This document shows positions 1 through 7,809 of a DNA stretch of 47,050 nucleotides, in pieces. The stretch comes from an uncultured Bacilli bacterium (GTDB lineage: Bacteria > Bacillota_I > Bacilli_A > RF39 > UBA660). A program made the position numbers and the translations under genes. The DNA lies in NCBI GenBank assembly GCA_934098385.1, contig CAKOOJ010000007.1, positions 1-47,050 on the forward strand, in the 5' to 3' direction. Each line of letters opens with the position of its first letter. Within the stretch, counting starts at the first letter, position 1. The notes under the pieces are model-generated. The model had not been told where the DNA came from. It ran no database searches and saw only the letters and a program-made list of their open reading frames with translations.

Positions 1-76
1 AACCTTACGTATTTATTATATAACATTTTTTATAAAATAAAAAGACTATTAACAAATTTTATTTGTCAACAGTCTG
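1..76. repeat. Left copy of 76-bp terminal inverted repeat
   Basis: Bases 1-76 are the exact reverse complement of 46975-47050. Identity stops at base 77, which is the first base of the stop codon of the neighbouring gene. The repeat contains a 15-bp stem hairpin with an AAA loop (43-75). It may be a dispersed intergenic repeat, the border of an invertible segment, or an overlap left by a short-read assembler; the window alone cannot decide. Confidence 0.95.
43..75 (-). terminator. Intrinsic terminator inside the terminal repeat
   Basis: Read on the minus strand the arms are AGACTGTTGACAAAT and ATTTGTTAATAGTCT around an AAA loop, giving a 15-bp stem with two G-U wobbles followed by TTTTTATTTT. 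It lies directly after the stop codon of the 125-residue gene. On the plus strand the wobbles become A-C mismatches, so it works best in the outward direction. Confidence 0.8.
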
Positions 77-454
77 TTATATATTATTATCTATTAATTT
101 CTTCTTTAAATTTAATTCCATATTCATAGCATATAATTCTTTTATAAGTTCAAAATAATCAAATTCATCTAAATATATTCTATATTTATCTTCTATATAT
201 TTTAAAATTCTTCTTATTTCACCTAACATCATATCGCAATCACTTATTAATGTTACATTACTTTCTAACATTAATTTAATTGTTTTCTTTACTTTATTTA
301 TATCTCTTTTAATTTTTTTAAGTAGTATTAAATTAATTAATTCATTATTAATGATAATTAAATTACTAATTTTTTTTCTAGGTTTAAACATATACCCATC
401 TTTTTTACCTATTTCATAACTAACAAATTTATTTTTATCAAATACTACTTTCAT
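77..454 (-). CDS. Small conserved-looking protein of unknown function
   Basis: A 125-residue, lysine- and isoleucine-rich soluble protein that I do not recognise. There is no signal peptide or membrane segment. The N-terminal quarter is basic and the rest looks helical, with a short motif SDCDMMLGEIRRILKYIE around residues 71-88. The ATG is preceded by an AGAGGG ribosome binding site. It is the last gene of the adhesin-rimM-trmD transcription unit, 17 bases after trmD, and ends directly on the terminal inverted repeat with its terminator. Being last in this operon is the only hint to a role; I do not assign one. Confidence 0.75.
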   Translation of the reverse strand: MKVVFDKNKFVSYEIGKKDGYMFKPRKKISNLIIINNELINLILLKKIKRDINKVKKTIKLMLESNVTLISDCDMMLGEIRRILKYIEDKYRIYLDEFDYFELIKELYAMNMELNLKKKLIDNNI

Positions 455-471
455 TACTATAACCCTCTTAC

Positions 472-1122
472 TTAATTTTTATTTTTTTTAGATTTTTCTA
501 TTCTTTTATTATATCTCCATTCTTCAATTTTTGCATGATTTCCATTTAATAACACCTCTGGAACTAATAGTCCTCTAAAATTAGCTGGCTTGGTATAAAC
601 GGGATAGTCAAACAAATCATCTTCAAAGCTTTCACTTACTAAACTATCTTTGTTAATTACCCCTTCAATAAGTCTTATAACACTATCGCTTATCACCATT
701 GCAGGTATTTCACCTCCAGTAAGGACAAAATCTCCAATGCTTATTTCCATATCAACAATCGTTTTTATCCTTTCGTCAAATCCTTCATAATGACCACACA
801 ATAATATTAAGTGTTTAATTTTGCTAAATTCTTTTGCTAAACCCTGATCATATTTTACTCCATCAGGTGTAAGCATCACAACTAATGAATCGTCAGTTTT
901 TATTTTTTCAATACAATCAAATATAGGTTGACACATAAGTACCATTCCGGCACCACCACCATATGGTGTATCATCAACTTGCCCTTTGTTGCTAGTACTA
1001 TAATCTCTAAAATTAATTATTTCAACTTCAACTTTTCCTTTATCTATCGCACGTTTAATTATTGATTCATTTAAGAAACCATCAAACATATTAGGAAATA
1101 AAGTTAATATGCTTATTTTCAT
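472..1122 (-). CDS. trmD: tRNA (guanine(37)-N1)-methyltransferase TrmD
   Basis: A SPOUT-family methyltransferase that transfers a methyl group from S-adenosylmethionine to N1 of G37 in tRNAs reading CNN codons, preventing +1 frameshifting. Diagnostic motifs are YGGGAGM (54-60), the knot segment GHYEGFDERI (110-119), SIGDFVLTGGE (128-138) and NGNHAKIEEWR (193-203). At 216 residues it is slightly shorter than the usual 230-250, with a short lysine-rich tail. The start codon overlaps the rimM stop codon in an ATGA arrangement, so translation is probably coupled, and a GAGGG site precedes it. rimM-trmD is the standard order in Firmicutes, although rpsP and rplS are not present here. Confidence 0.97.
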   Translation of the reverse strand: MKISILTLFPNMFDGFLNESIIKRAIDKGKVEVEIINFRDYSTSNKGQVDDTPYGGGAGMVLMCQPIFDCIEKIKTDDSLVVMLTPDGVKYDQGLAKEFSKIKHLILLCGHYEGFDERIKTIVDMEISIGDFVLTGGEIPAMVISDSVIRLIEGVINKDSLVSESFEDDLFDYPVYTKPANFRGLLVPEVLLNGNHAKIEEWRYNKRIEKSKKNKN

Positions 1123-1601
1123 ATAATCAATCCCTCTATATTTTCTACAATAATTACTTTTTTTTCTAAATCAACAGATTTAATATAATTTGCTTTTAAA
1201 GGTATATAATAATTTTTATCAAAATCAATTTTTAAAAGTGGATTAATATCATTAGAATAATCGCTAACTATACCATAAACGGTATCTCCAGAAACAACAT
1301 TAAGTCCTATCAAATCACTCAATAAATATTCACTCTTTTTCAAATTAAGTGATATTCTACTAACATACACATTCTTACCAACATAACAAAGTACATCATT
1401 TATATTATCATATTCATCTATAGTAATCATATCAAATATTTTATGATACCTATAACTTCTAATAGTATATTCTCTATTATCTATTATGACTTTACCACCA
1501 ACTTTAAATACTAAATCTTTTCTCTCGAAATCACTTTTTATTTTAAGTTCTCCTTTTATACCATGCGTACCAATTATTTTTCCAACATATACTAAATCCA
1601 T
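1119..1601 (-). CDS. rimM: Ribosome maturation factor RimM
   Basis: Assists late 30S subunit assembly, binding S19 and the 16S rRNA 3' domain. The N-terminal RimM domain begins with VGKIIGTHGIKGELKI (residues 5-20), and a PRC-barrel domain follows with LIGLNVVSGDTVYGIVSDY (about 97-115). The length of 160 residues is normal. Its ATG shares one base with the stop codon of the upstream adhesin gene (TAATG), and the GAGGG ribosome binding site sits inside the last codons of that gene. It overlaps trmD by 4 bases. Both junctions suggest translational coupling, which is odd because the upstream gene encodes a surface protein rather than a ribosomal protein. Confidence 0.95.
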   Translation of the reverse strand: MDLVYVGKIIGTHGIKGELKIKSDFERKDLVFKVGGKVIIDNREYTIRSYRYHKIFDMITIDEYDNINDVLCYVGKNVYVSRISLNLKKSEYLLSDLIGLNVVSGDTVYGIVSDYSNDINPLLKIDFDKNYYIPLKANYIKSVDLEKKVIIVENIEGLII

Positions 1602-4441
1602 TATATCCCTCTTTTCTTATCTATTATAACATAATTAATCTCTTTAAATAAAATAAATAATAAAACAATTATCAACATATAATTTATATTTACAATTTTA
1701 TATAAAATATTCTTATTAGTATTTCCAACATCAACAAATTTATTTTCATACATAATATCATTATTAGAATTTAACATATTAATATTTTCTTGTTTTATCT
1801 TATACTTATATAATATCAATCTTACATATTTATTATCATCATTAACACTAAAATAATATATAGTATCATCTTTATAATAATCACTTACATTTTCTTCTTC
1901 ATAAACTCTATAATTACCATATTCTAAATTATCTTTATAAATTCTACCATCACTATCAGTATACCCTTTATAAACTATTTCATTTTCATCATTAATCACA
2001 TTAATTAAAGTATTTTTAATAGGTTCATTACTATCTTTATCAACAACAACTAAATCTAATATTCCAGTACATTTTTTATTATATATAAATAACTTAGCAT
2101 GATTATCCTTACTAAAATCAAAATATATTTTTGTACTATTTAACACATAATTTATACTAGATTTAACCTCTTTCACATAATATTTATATCCATAAATAAT
2201 AGGAATATTAAATATATTAATCTTACCATTTATATCAGTACTATAAGTACCAACTAATATATCATTTGTACCACTTTCTATATGGAGTTCAATCTTAGTA
2301 TCATATATACCTTTATTATTTTTATAATCTAATTTACTAATTTCTAAATTTCCTTTATTTAAATAATTATTTCTTTTAACATCTAAATTTATAATTTCAG
2401 TATATTGATCTTTATATTTTAATTCGAAATAATACTTTTCATTATCTAACTTATAATTTATATTGGTATAATCCTCTATCAAATAATATTTACCTAAATA
2501 TAAATCAGTAAATACGTATTTACCATTAATAGTTTCTATTTTTTTAACTAAATCATTCTTTTTATATTTTAATATACCTAATGCATCATATATATCTTCG
2601 CCCGCATATAAACTATACCCAACTTTATCTAAAAAAGTTTTTTCATAATATATACCATTATTTATTTTTTCTAGCTCACCATATTTAAATAAATTAACTT
2701 TACCTTTTACTTGTTTATTATAAAATTTCACTTCAAATATATTTCCATATAGACCATCCCTTATATAATTACTATTATCATTAATACTAAATTTTAAAAC
2801 ATTTTTGTTCCATAAGTAACCTTCAACATTACTATCTATTTGTTCAATTTGATAATTACCTAACATTAAACTATTAGGAGTTATAAAATATCCATCATTT
2901 GTTTTAAAATCACAAATTTCCTTCTCATTAGGATAAGTAACATTTTGACAAACATATTTACCAGTGTCTAAATTTTTTATTTTAAATTTAAAACTCTTAT
3001 TATTTATAACACCATTAGTATCCATATCTAAATTAATTAATTTTAACTTAGTACTAATTAATTTATTTGAAACTACCTTATTAATATCTTGTGTATTTAA
3101 CACTTCTACTAAAAAAGGTGGAGCAATTTCATAACTACTGGTTGAATTATTTTGTTTGAAAATCCAATATCCATATGGAAGTGTTATATTTAATATTCCA
3201 TCTTTATTTGTACTTATTTTTCTATATAATTCTCCAGTAATTTCATTATATATGCTAAATGAAACATAAGGTTCCCCCTTCATTACACCACTATTTTTAT
3301 TTTCATATACTTTATTAATTGTAACTTTAGATTTAATAACAGGTTCATAAGAATGTATACGTGTTACTAAATCATTTTTAGTAAAAGTAAATTTAAATAC
3401 CTCTTCATCTAATAAATATCCTTTACTAGCACTATGTTCTTTCATAGTATAAACCGGCCCAATTTTAAATATATTATCACTTTCTGCATAACCATTCATA
3501 TCAGTAGTTAAACTAATAAGAAAATTATTATTTTCATCATAAACATCATAAATTGCACCACCTAATACAGCATTGCCTTGAGTTTTTTTACCACCTACTT
3601 CCTTATCATGTTTATCAACAATTAATTTCCCACCCACAACATTTATATTTATTTTAAATACAATATCGTCTAAATCTCCACTACTTATAATTTTTTGACT
3701 ATCATAATTAGAATAAACTATAGGTTTAGTTTTATAATAATTAAACTTTCTTTTTAGTACTATTTGAGCACTACCATCTTTAATTCCTTCTACAATTAAA
3801 TTATTACCATCTTTAGTAACGTTGATATTATCATCATAATTTTCTACATCGAATTCATTTAATATACTATTGCTATCCGTCAAAGTGATTTTTTCTCCTA
3901 AAAACACTTTATAAGTATCCAACAAATTAGGCTTTAAATTATAATTACTAGATAATGTTTTTATTTCATACATTTCATTATCAAATTTAGTAATTCTATT
4001 ACCTTGTAAACCATCAGTATAATAAATATCAAATCCATATTTTTTAACTTGCCAGATTAAATATTGAGTTGCTGCATACCAACTTAGACCTAGATGATTA
4101 GAATAACCGTATCCATAATAAACATATTTTTTTATTTCTTCTAATTCATCATCTGTCATACCAGAAACAGATGAAAGATTACTAGTAAAACCTGTATATA
4201 AATTATTTTCATTTATAGATTTACCTGGTTCAATACAATATACATATTTTTTATCACTTTTTCTAGCAATAACATAAAAATAATCATATCTTTTCTTCTC
4301 ACTACTAATTTGTGCAATATATGTATCTGGAACAACATTATATTTTTTTAACATATAATCAGATACATTTTCCCCCTTAACATTCTTTACAAACAAAATA
4401 CTACTTAAAAATACTACCAAAACCATAAAAAATTTCTTCAT
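1601..4441 (-). CDS. Large surface adhesin with thioester domain and SpaA-like repeats
   Basis: A 946-residue secreted, membrane-anchored protein. It begins with a signal peptide (basic MKK, hydrophobic to about residue 18). Residues 60-135 resemble a thioester (Cys-Gln) adhesion domain: YCIEPG with Cys69, and ATQYLIWQ with Gln126, the pair expected to form the internal thioester. The rest is a series of SpaA/Cna-B-like beta domains, for example VDKHDKEVGG followed by KEHSASKGYLLDEE, which typically form isopeptide bonds. The C-terminus has the polar FVDVGNTNKN, one membrane helix and DKKRGI. There is no canonical LPXTG; VDVGNT may be a divergent sortase signal (inference). The gene sits directly upstream of rimM and carries a leader that recurs at 12913-13070. 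The family assignment is good; the receptor is unknown. Confidence 0.85.
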   Translation of the reverse strand: MKKFFMVLVVFLSSILFVKNVKGENVSDYMLKKYNVVPDTYIAQISSEKKRYDYFYVIARKSDKKYVYCIEPGKSINENNLYTGFTSNLSSVSGMTDDELEEIKKYVYYGYGYSNHLGLSWYAATQYLIWQVKKYGFDIYYTDGLQGNRITKFDNEMYEIKTLSSNYNLKPNLLDTYKVFLGEKITLTDSNSILNEFDVENYDDNINVTKDGNNLIVEGIKDGSAQIVLKRKFNYYKTKPIVYSNYDSQKIISSGDLDDIVFKININVVGGKLIVDKHDKEVGGKKTQGNAVLGGAIYDVYDENNNFLISLTTDMNGYAESDNIFKIGPVYTMKEHSASKGYLLDEEVFKFTFTKNDLVTRIHSYEPVIKSKVTINKVYENKNSGVMKGEPYVSFSIYNEITGELYRKISTNKDGILNITLPYGYWIFKQNNSTSSYEIAPPFLVEVLNTQDINKVVSNKLISTKLKLINLDMDTNGVINNKSFKFKIKNLDTGKYVCQNVTYPNEKEICDFKTNDGYFITPNSLMLGNYQIEQIDSNVEGYLWNKNVLKFSINDNSNYIRDGLYGNIFEVKFYNKQVKGKVNLFKYGELEKINNGIYYEKTFLDKVGYSLYAGEDIYDALGILKYKKNDLVKKIETINGKYVFTDLYLGKYYLIEDYTNINYKLDNEKYYFELKYKDQYTEIINLDVKRNNYLNKGNLEISKLDYKNNKGIYDTKIELHIESGTNDILVGTYSTDINGKINIFNIPIIYGYKYYVKEVKSSINYVLNSTKIYFDFSKDNHAKLFIYNKKCTGILDLVVVDKDSNEPIKNTLINVINDENEIVYKGYTDSDGRIYKDNLEYGNYRVYEEENVSDYYKDDTIYYFSVNDDNKYVRLILYKYKIKQENINMLNSNNDIMYENKFVDVGNTNKNILYKIVNINYMLIIVLLFILFKEINYVIIDKKRGI

Positions 4442-4452
4442 AAATTTTTTCT

Positions 4453-4610
4453 CCCTTCACTATTATATATAGTGAAAAAATCTGCATTTCCTTTTTTTTT
4501 CTTGCATTTTTTTAAACTTTTATTCTAAAACTTACAAATAAAAAATATCTGTATATTAAATCTTACAGATATTAATTTTTTACTGTAAAGCAAATGTAAA
4601 GACAAAAATT
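4453..4610 (-). repeat. Duplicated 158-bp leader, copy 1 (upstream of adhesin)
   Basis: This stretch aligns without gaps to 12913-13070 at about 140 of 158 positions, with a constant offset of 8460. Read toward the adhesin it contains TTTACA-N5-TTTACA direct repeats, a possible promoter (TTTACA, 18 bases, TAAGAT), a hairpin AATATCTGTA-N10-TACAGATATT and, just before the ribosome binding site, a palindrome TTCACTAT-N5-ATAGTGAA. It looks like a cis-regulatory module rather than coding DNA. Function is inferred from its position only. Confidence 0.85.
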
Positions 4611-5053
4611 TATAATTTGCATTTCTTTAATTTTTATTTTTTGCAATATTTGCAAGAAAAAAAGCAAAATAATAGCATCATAATTTTACTTTTTGATAAC
4701 TTCGTAAGTTTAAGAATTTTATTAATTGGATATCCCTCTGCACTTAATACTTTTACAAATTTTATTTTTTATTATTCAAACTCTTGTTATCCTGACTCAA
4801 ACAGTCATACTTTAATATCTTCATCTTGTTCATTAAGATTTAATTACCTTTTCTGCTTCCACATAATTATATGTAACAGGTCTATTTCTCAAAATCCATT
4901 CTTGCTATGTAATCCATAATATCAATCACTTTCTCGTATAATGTAGTTAAGGTATTTTTTAACTACTCTTTCTTTTGTTCAAATTTTTATTAATAGATAT
5001 CTATAAATGATTATTTTATAATTTTCCATATTTCTAAATTCATTATAATATGT
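4611..5053. other. Gene-less stretch with possible decayed coding remnant
   Basis: No intact gene with a ribosome binding site is present. The plus-strand open frame at 4617-4919 has no Shine-Dalgarno and a composition unlike a protein. On the minus strand short broken frames look protein-like: about 4680-4768 encodes KFVKVLSAEGYPINKILKL, reminiscent of a helix-turn-helix, and about 4870-5050 gives RVVKKYLNYIIRESD and neighbours interrupted only by TGA. These may be remains of a decayed gene, possibly a transposase. Low confidence. Confidence 0.3.
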
Positions 5054-5083
5054 TTGACAAACACATACTATTATGTGTATAAT
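5054..5083 (+). promoter_or_regulatory. Sigma-A promoter of rpsD
   Basis: A perfect TTGACA at 5054-5059 and a perfect TATAAT at 5078-5083 are separated by 18 bases. It lies about 150 bases before the rpsD start, leaving room for a structured leader. Confidence 0.8.
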
Positions 5084-5089
5084 ATTGAT

Positions 5090-5200
5090 TGCTTAGTGGC
5101 AGTTTATTTTAAATGTTAATAATGTGTTTATTTCTAGTTGCTAGTAGCTTGCTGCCAAAGTGAACGAATAAATAACACCCTACTAATAATTTAAAATGTC
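5090..5200 (+). ncRNA. Probable S4-binding leader RNA of rpsD
   Basis: The untranslated leader can fold with GGCAG (near 5098) pairing to CTGCC (near 5152) and GTGTTTATT (near 5123) pairing to a later AATAAATAACAC. Such nested or pseudoknotted leaders upstream of rpsD are known in Bacillota, where S4 represses its own translation. Placement between a strong promoter and an isolated rpsD fits this. The exact fold and ends are inferred by eye. Confidence 0.5.
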
Positions 5201-5229
5201 TTTAAGTAAAAAATAGAAAGGAGATAATT

Positions 5230-5832
5230 ATGTCAAGATATACTGGACCTCAATTCAAAAAATCCCGTAGACTTGGTTTTTCTACTTTAGAAAATGGTAA
5301 AGAATTAGCTCGTCGTCCATATGCTCCTGGAATGCATGGAACTGGAAGGCGTAAAAAAGTTAGTGAATATGGTATTCAATTACAAGAAAAACAAAAAGTT
5401 AGATTTATGTATGGTTTAAATGAAAAACAATTTAGAAGAACTTTTGATAGAGCTTCTAAAATGAAAGGTATAACTGGTGAAAACTTCTTAAAACTTCTTG
5501 AAAGTAGATTAGATAACATAGTTTATAGAATGGGACTTTCAACTACTAGACGTGGGGCTAGACAAATAGTTAACCATGGACATATTTTAGTTAATGGAGT
5601 TAAAGTTGATATTCCAAGTTATACTTGTAAACCTGGTGATGTAATATCAGTTAAAGAAAATAGTAAAGAACATAAAGCAATATTAAATACTATTGAATTA
5701 AACATCAAAACTCCTGCATTTGTAGAATTTGATAATAAAAAGTTAACAGGTACTTACTTAAGATTACCAGAAAGAAACGAATTAAATGCTGATATTAATG
5801 AATCATTAATCGTTGAATTCTATAATAGATAG
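5230..5832 (+). CDS. rpsD: 30S ribosomal protein S4
   Basis: Primary 16S rRNA-binding protein that nucleates assembly of the 30S body and, in Bacillota, represses its own mRNA. The 200 residues match the family length. The N-terminal motif is YTGPQFKKSRRLG (4-16), and the S4 RNA-binding fold starts near residue 90 with ESRLDNIVYRMGLSTTRRGA and VNHGHILVNG. It lacks N-terminal zinc-binding cysteines, so it is the zinc-independent type. A strong AAAGGAG site precedes the ATG. It is monocistronic, with its own promoter and leader and a shared terminator with the convergent LtaS-like gene. Confidence 0.98.
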   Translation: MSRYTGPQFKKSRRLGFSTLENGKELARRPYAPGMHGTGRRKKVSEYGIQLQEKQKVRFMYGLNEKQFRRTFDRASKMKGITGENFLKLLESRLDNIVYRMGLSTTRRGARQIVNHGHILVNGVKVDIPSYTCKPGDVISVKENSKEHKAILNTIELNIKTPAFVEFDNKKLTGTYLRLPERNELNADINESLIVEFYNR

Positions 5833-5840
5833 TAAATAAA

Positions 5841-5869
5841 AGTTGAGTTATTAATTCTCAACTTTTTTT
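5841..5869. terminator. Bidirectional terminator between rpsD and the LtaS-like gene
   Basis: AGTTGAG (5841-5847) pairs with CTCAACT (5857-5863), followed by a run of seven T on the plus strand and TTTATTT on the minus strand. The stop codon of the minus-strand gene lies in the loop. Confidence 0.85.
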
Positions 5870-7746
5870 GTTACTAAATCATAGTAATTATACTTAATCA
5901 AATATTTACTCATACTTACTCTATTAGATACTATATTATTCATATTATTGACATATTCATCATCACCATCTCCAATATATTCGCCGCTAATACTATTATA
6001 TATGCCCTTATCACTTATCCAACTCAAATTATTAAATATACTCAAACCTTCACTGTCACTTAATATATCTTTACCAATTATAAGTCTAGAATCATATTCT
6101 ATACCAAATAAATTATAAATAGTAGGCAATACATCAATTTGGCTTCCAACTTTATCAACATTTACTTTATCCATTTTATTATTCCATAATATAAAATTAC
6201 TTTTATTTATTGTAAATAAATTATCTCTTTTATAATCAGAAATTTCATTTATATTATCTAAACTTAAAGCATAAGGGTAATGATCTCCTACTAAAGCAAT
6301 AACTGTATCATCTAATTTACCACTCTTCTTTAACTTATCTATTAAACTTTTTAATGCTCTATCAAGTTCAATCTGTGTAGCAAGATAAGCCTTACTTTCC
6401 AAACTATAACCTAAGTCATCAACTAATTTTTTATTTTTATTTGCAATATAATTACTATAATTATAATCCATATGACCACTTACAGTTGCATAGTACACAA
6501 AAAATTTATCATCATTAATATAATCATCAACAGTACTATTTATCATATCAATATCACTTTCTGGCCAAACATTACAATCTATTCTACTCTCTAACCCATT
6601 TCCACAACCTATATAATTATCCAACCCTATAGATTTTAAATACTTATCTCTATTTTGAAAATTATATTGATTATCATGATAAGCATATGTTGAATATCCT
6701 AAATTTTTAAATTTATTTCCAATTCCCCAATTATAACTATTATTTCCATTTCTCCATACTTTGCTTAACATATCGACACTGGGATATAAACCAGTTAATT
6801 CTTGATATTCTCCACCAATAGTACTTAGTACTACTGGACTATAAAAATTATTAAATGTAAATCCTCCATTCACTAACTTATATAAAGTAGGAGTTAAATC
6901 TTTACTAACAGCAATAGAATTAAAACTCTCTGCCATAAATAAAATCAAATTCTTATCTTTAAAATACTTACTATACTTATTTTTATTAGTACCATCTTCA
7001 TCTTTAAAATAATTATGCATACTAAGTAATGTTTTATCAGTTTCTTCACTAATAAATTTATCAAAATCTATATCTATAATATTCTTATCATACTCAATAT
7101 CCACTACATATTTATTAACACTAACAACCTTTTCATTAAAACCAAATACACTCCTTTTAATATCAAGCATTGTACTCGGTATAACACCAACATATTCTTT
7201 ATACAAATTACTATTATCAATATTATAATATAAATTATTTAAACTCTTATTTAACATAATACTTAAATTAAATATATTATAGCTGTTTAATATAAGTATT
7301 AAATATAAAACAATATCCATTTTGTTAACTCTATCAAACTTAACACACTTATTAATAAAACATATTACCATAAAAGGAATAAACATTATAAATATATACA
7401 AAAAATTATGATATATATAATTAATCATTTCTTTGTAAAAACTATTTAAATTACCAACCATTCCAGTGCTTTTAATTGAAAAATAAACATTAAATATTTT
7501 CTTAAATACTATTTCTAAACTAAAATAAAAACTCATAAAAAATAATATTATTTTATTAACTAAACTACCTTTTTTATAAAATAATCTGTTAATAAACACT
7601 AAAATAAATGATATAAAAACTATATATAACAAAGTATATAAATTTTTAAAATTAAAATTATTTATTCCAAATATTCTAAACATCAATTCTAAATAAACTA
7701 AACTTATAAAATATTCTATAAATAATATTATATTATTTTTCTTCAT
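5851..7746 (-). CDS. LtaS-family membrane sulfatase-fold enzyme
   Basis: A 631-residue protein with about five N-terminal membrane helices (residues 5-160) and a large extracellular sulfatase-fold domain (about 260-620). This is the architecture of lipoteichoic acid synthases and related phosphoglycerol or phosphoethanolamine transferases. Active-site-like segments are LILFMAESFNS with metal-ligand Glu273, LSTIGGEYQELTGLYP with the likely nucleophile Thr309, and ALVGDHYPYA late in the domain. Substrate cannot be told from sequence: polyglycerolphosphate synthesis is most likely, phosphoethanolamine transfer is possible. It follows dnaE in the same direction and may be co-transcribed with it, with a TTGGTGATG-type ribosome binding site. 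Confidence 0.85.
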   Translation of the reverse strand: MKKNNIILFIEYFISLVYLELMFRIFGINNFNFKNLYTLLYIVFISFILVFINRLFYKKGSLVNKIILFFMSFYFSLEIVFKKIFNVYFSIKSTGMVGNLNSFYKEMINYIYHNFLYIFIMFIPFMVICFINKCVKFDRVNKMDIVLYLILILNSYNIFNLSIMLNKSLNNLYYNIDNSNLYKEYVGVIPSTMLDIKRSVFGFNEKVVSVNKYVVDIEYDKNIIDIDFDKFISEETDKTLLSMHNYFKDEDGTNKNKYSKYFKDKNLILFMAESFNSIAVSKDLTPTLYKLVNGGFTFNNFYSPVVLSTIGGEYQELTGLYPSVDMLSKVWRNGNNSYNWGIGNKFKNLGYSTYAYHDNQYNFQNRDKYLKSIGLDNYIGCGNGLESRIDCNVWPESDIDMINSTVDDYINDDKFFVYYATVSGHMDYNYSNYIANKNKKLVDDLGYSLESKAYLATQIELDRALKSLIDKLKKSGKLDDTVIALVGDHYPYALSLDNINEISDYKRDNLFTINKSNFILWNNKMDKVNVDKVGSQIDVLPTIYNLFGIEYDSRLIIGKDILSDSEGLSIFNNLSWISDKGIYNSISGEYIGDGDDEYVNNMNNIVSNRVSMSKYLIKYNYYDLVTKKVEN

Positions 7747-7809
7747 ATCACATCACCAATAACTATATTATATAATATTTTAAAAGAAAATAAATAGAAT
7801 AACAATACC

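Noticed and set aside
4617..4919. Plus-strand open frame of 100 codons.
   Set aside because: No ribosome binding site, low-complexity Phe/Ser/Ile composition, and it lies in a region better explained by broken minus-strand frames.
4870..5050. Use of TGA as a tryptophan codon in this genome.
   Set aside because: TGA terminates rimM, the RodA-like gene, the 100-residue gene and others at sensible overlaps, and intact genes use TGG for Trp. At most the remnant itself is foreign.
7747..7809. Possible terminator between dnaE and the LtaS-like gene.
   Set aside because: AAATAG and CTATTT can pair, but the stem is short, AT-only and not followed by a clean T-run, so co-transcription is as likely.
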